A stretch of 64,000 bases of DNA from Kalaharituber pfeilii. Lineage: Eukaryota; Ascomycota; Pezizomycetes; Pezizales; Pezizaceae. A program made the position numbers and the translations under genes. Within the stretch, counting starts at the first letter, position 1. The number at the start of each line of letters is the position of its first letter. Where the stretch lies: positions 868,001-932,000 of the forward strand of contig WHUZ01000004.1 of assembly GCA_015179045.1 (NCBI GenBank). Direction: 5' to 3'. Positions 63,254 to 64,000 of this stretch are shown piece after piece. Under the pieces are notes generated by a model, which saw only the letters and a list, made by a program, of their open reading frames with translations, had not been told where the DNA came from and made no database searches.

Positions 63254-63905
63254 TATATGGTTGGGGACATCTGTACGCGGAGTAAATTGCACCCCAACTT
63301 CAACGCTCTAAAGCGCAACTAAAATAATTAGATAAAATTAGTTTCGTGTCGTAATATGATAGATCAGACAATGAAGAATAAAGTTACGAAGCGATATCTA
63401 TTTATTTGATTTTTTGTTATAGTGTTTCATAGAGTTAAAGATCAGGAATTTTATATGGAGAGGGGTCATAAATGTCGCCCTTTAGTAATCACCAAATATA
63501 GTATAGTAAATCGTAGTCTAACTAAAAATGGAAAGGAGCTAATTGAAAATGGGATAGAATTTTACTACTTGGTTTTATGTTGTGTGCGACTGATGCAATA
63601 GATATATGCAAGTTGACAGCTAGGCTAGGATATGTAGAGTGTGACAGAGTGATCGGGCGGTAGAAGCAGCAACAGTAGTGCGAGCAGTAGCAGCAGTAGC
63701 AGCAGTAGCAGTGCGGGCAGTGGGAATTGTAGAGTGGTAGAAGCGGTAGAGCTGTAGGAGAACGATGGAGCGGTGGAGGTGGGAAGAATACCTTCAAACT
63801 CGCTGCATACTATCGGGCAGAACGTGCATGTACCCATGTAAATGGAGTGCTTAGTCATCGAACCAAATGTCGCCCCTACTCCGCGTACAGATGTCCCCAA
63901 CCATA
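63254..63905. mobile_element. TIR element, about 650 bp
   Basis: Arms 63254-63284 and 63877-63905 are inverted copies of about 29 bp (core ggttggggacatctgtacgc). The interior carries a cag/tag-rich microsatellite at 63660-63720 and no real gene. A third, isolated copy of the arm (gatgtccccaaccgtagcatt) lies at 31140-31165. No target duplication was resolved. Confidence 0.65.
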
Positions 63906-64000
63906 GATGTAGCATTTTCGCTATTTTTGCTTCATAGGCGCAGTCAATTTAATCAATAATTAATTTAACGCACATATCCGATATATATATTGTGTGAGTT

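Overview
This window looks like a transposon-rich chromosome segment from a filamentous ascomycete (Pezizomycotina). Host genes have short introns (about 55-70 bp) with GTANGT-type donors and CTAAC-like branch sites. They include typical Pezizomycotina families: a fungal rhodopsin-domain membrane protein, a NACHT-ankyrin NLR, a Ybp/Alf4/glomulin-family protein and a small membrane protein resembling the 'rhomboid family membrane protein' group. I cannot name the species. Layout: 1-1.2 kb is the 5' part of a seven-exon rhodopsin-domain gene running off the left edge. 1.5-11.9 kb is a gene-poor graveyard of hairpin MITEs, terminal-inverted-repeat (TIR) elements, minisatellites, LINE relics and copia gag fragments. 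11.93-21.72 kb is an LTR retrotransposon with 427-bp LTRs and target duplication acctc. It retains only a damaged gag and is itself split by a complete 6.67-kb Tad1-like LINE (14337-21008) with a 14-bp target duplication. 22.4-27.9 kb is a large NLR immune or incompatibility receptor gene with near-identical ankyrin repeats. 27.9-32.8 kb holds no convincing gene. 32.8-48.1 kb is the main host-gene block: an unknown low-complexity protein, a HEN1-type small-RNA methyltransferase, a TIR element, the rhomboid-like membrane protein, an unknown convergent gene, tRNA-Arg(CCT), the Ybp/Alf4/glomulin gene and two unknown genes. 49.97-54.9 kb is again transposon debris: TA-flanked MITEs nested in each other, PIF/Harbinger-like and second-family transposase relics, and LINE fragments. 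55.52-60.78 kb is an almost intact, very recent Ty1/copia element with apparently identical 374-bp LTRs. 61.0-64.0 kb is another LINE relic and a TIR element. Several things link these parts. Two LINE 3'-tail families (A, the full-length element; B, known here only from relics) have repeatedly dropped tiny 52-121 bp tail-only copies with 12-14 bp target duplications into other transposons. Reading-frame breaks in host genes and in the copia element fall at homopolymer runs, which points to consensus error as much as to mutation. The intact LINE and the identical copia LTRs show recent transposition and no obvious sign of repeat-induced point mutation on these copies.
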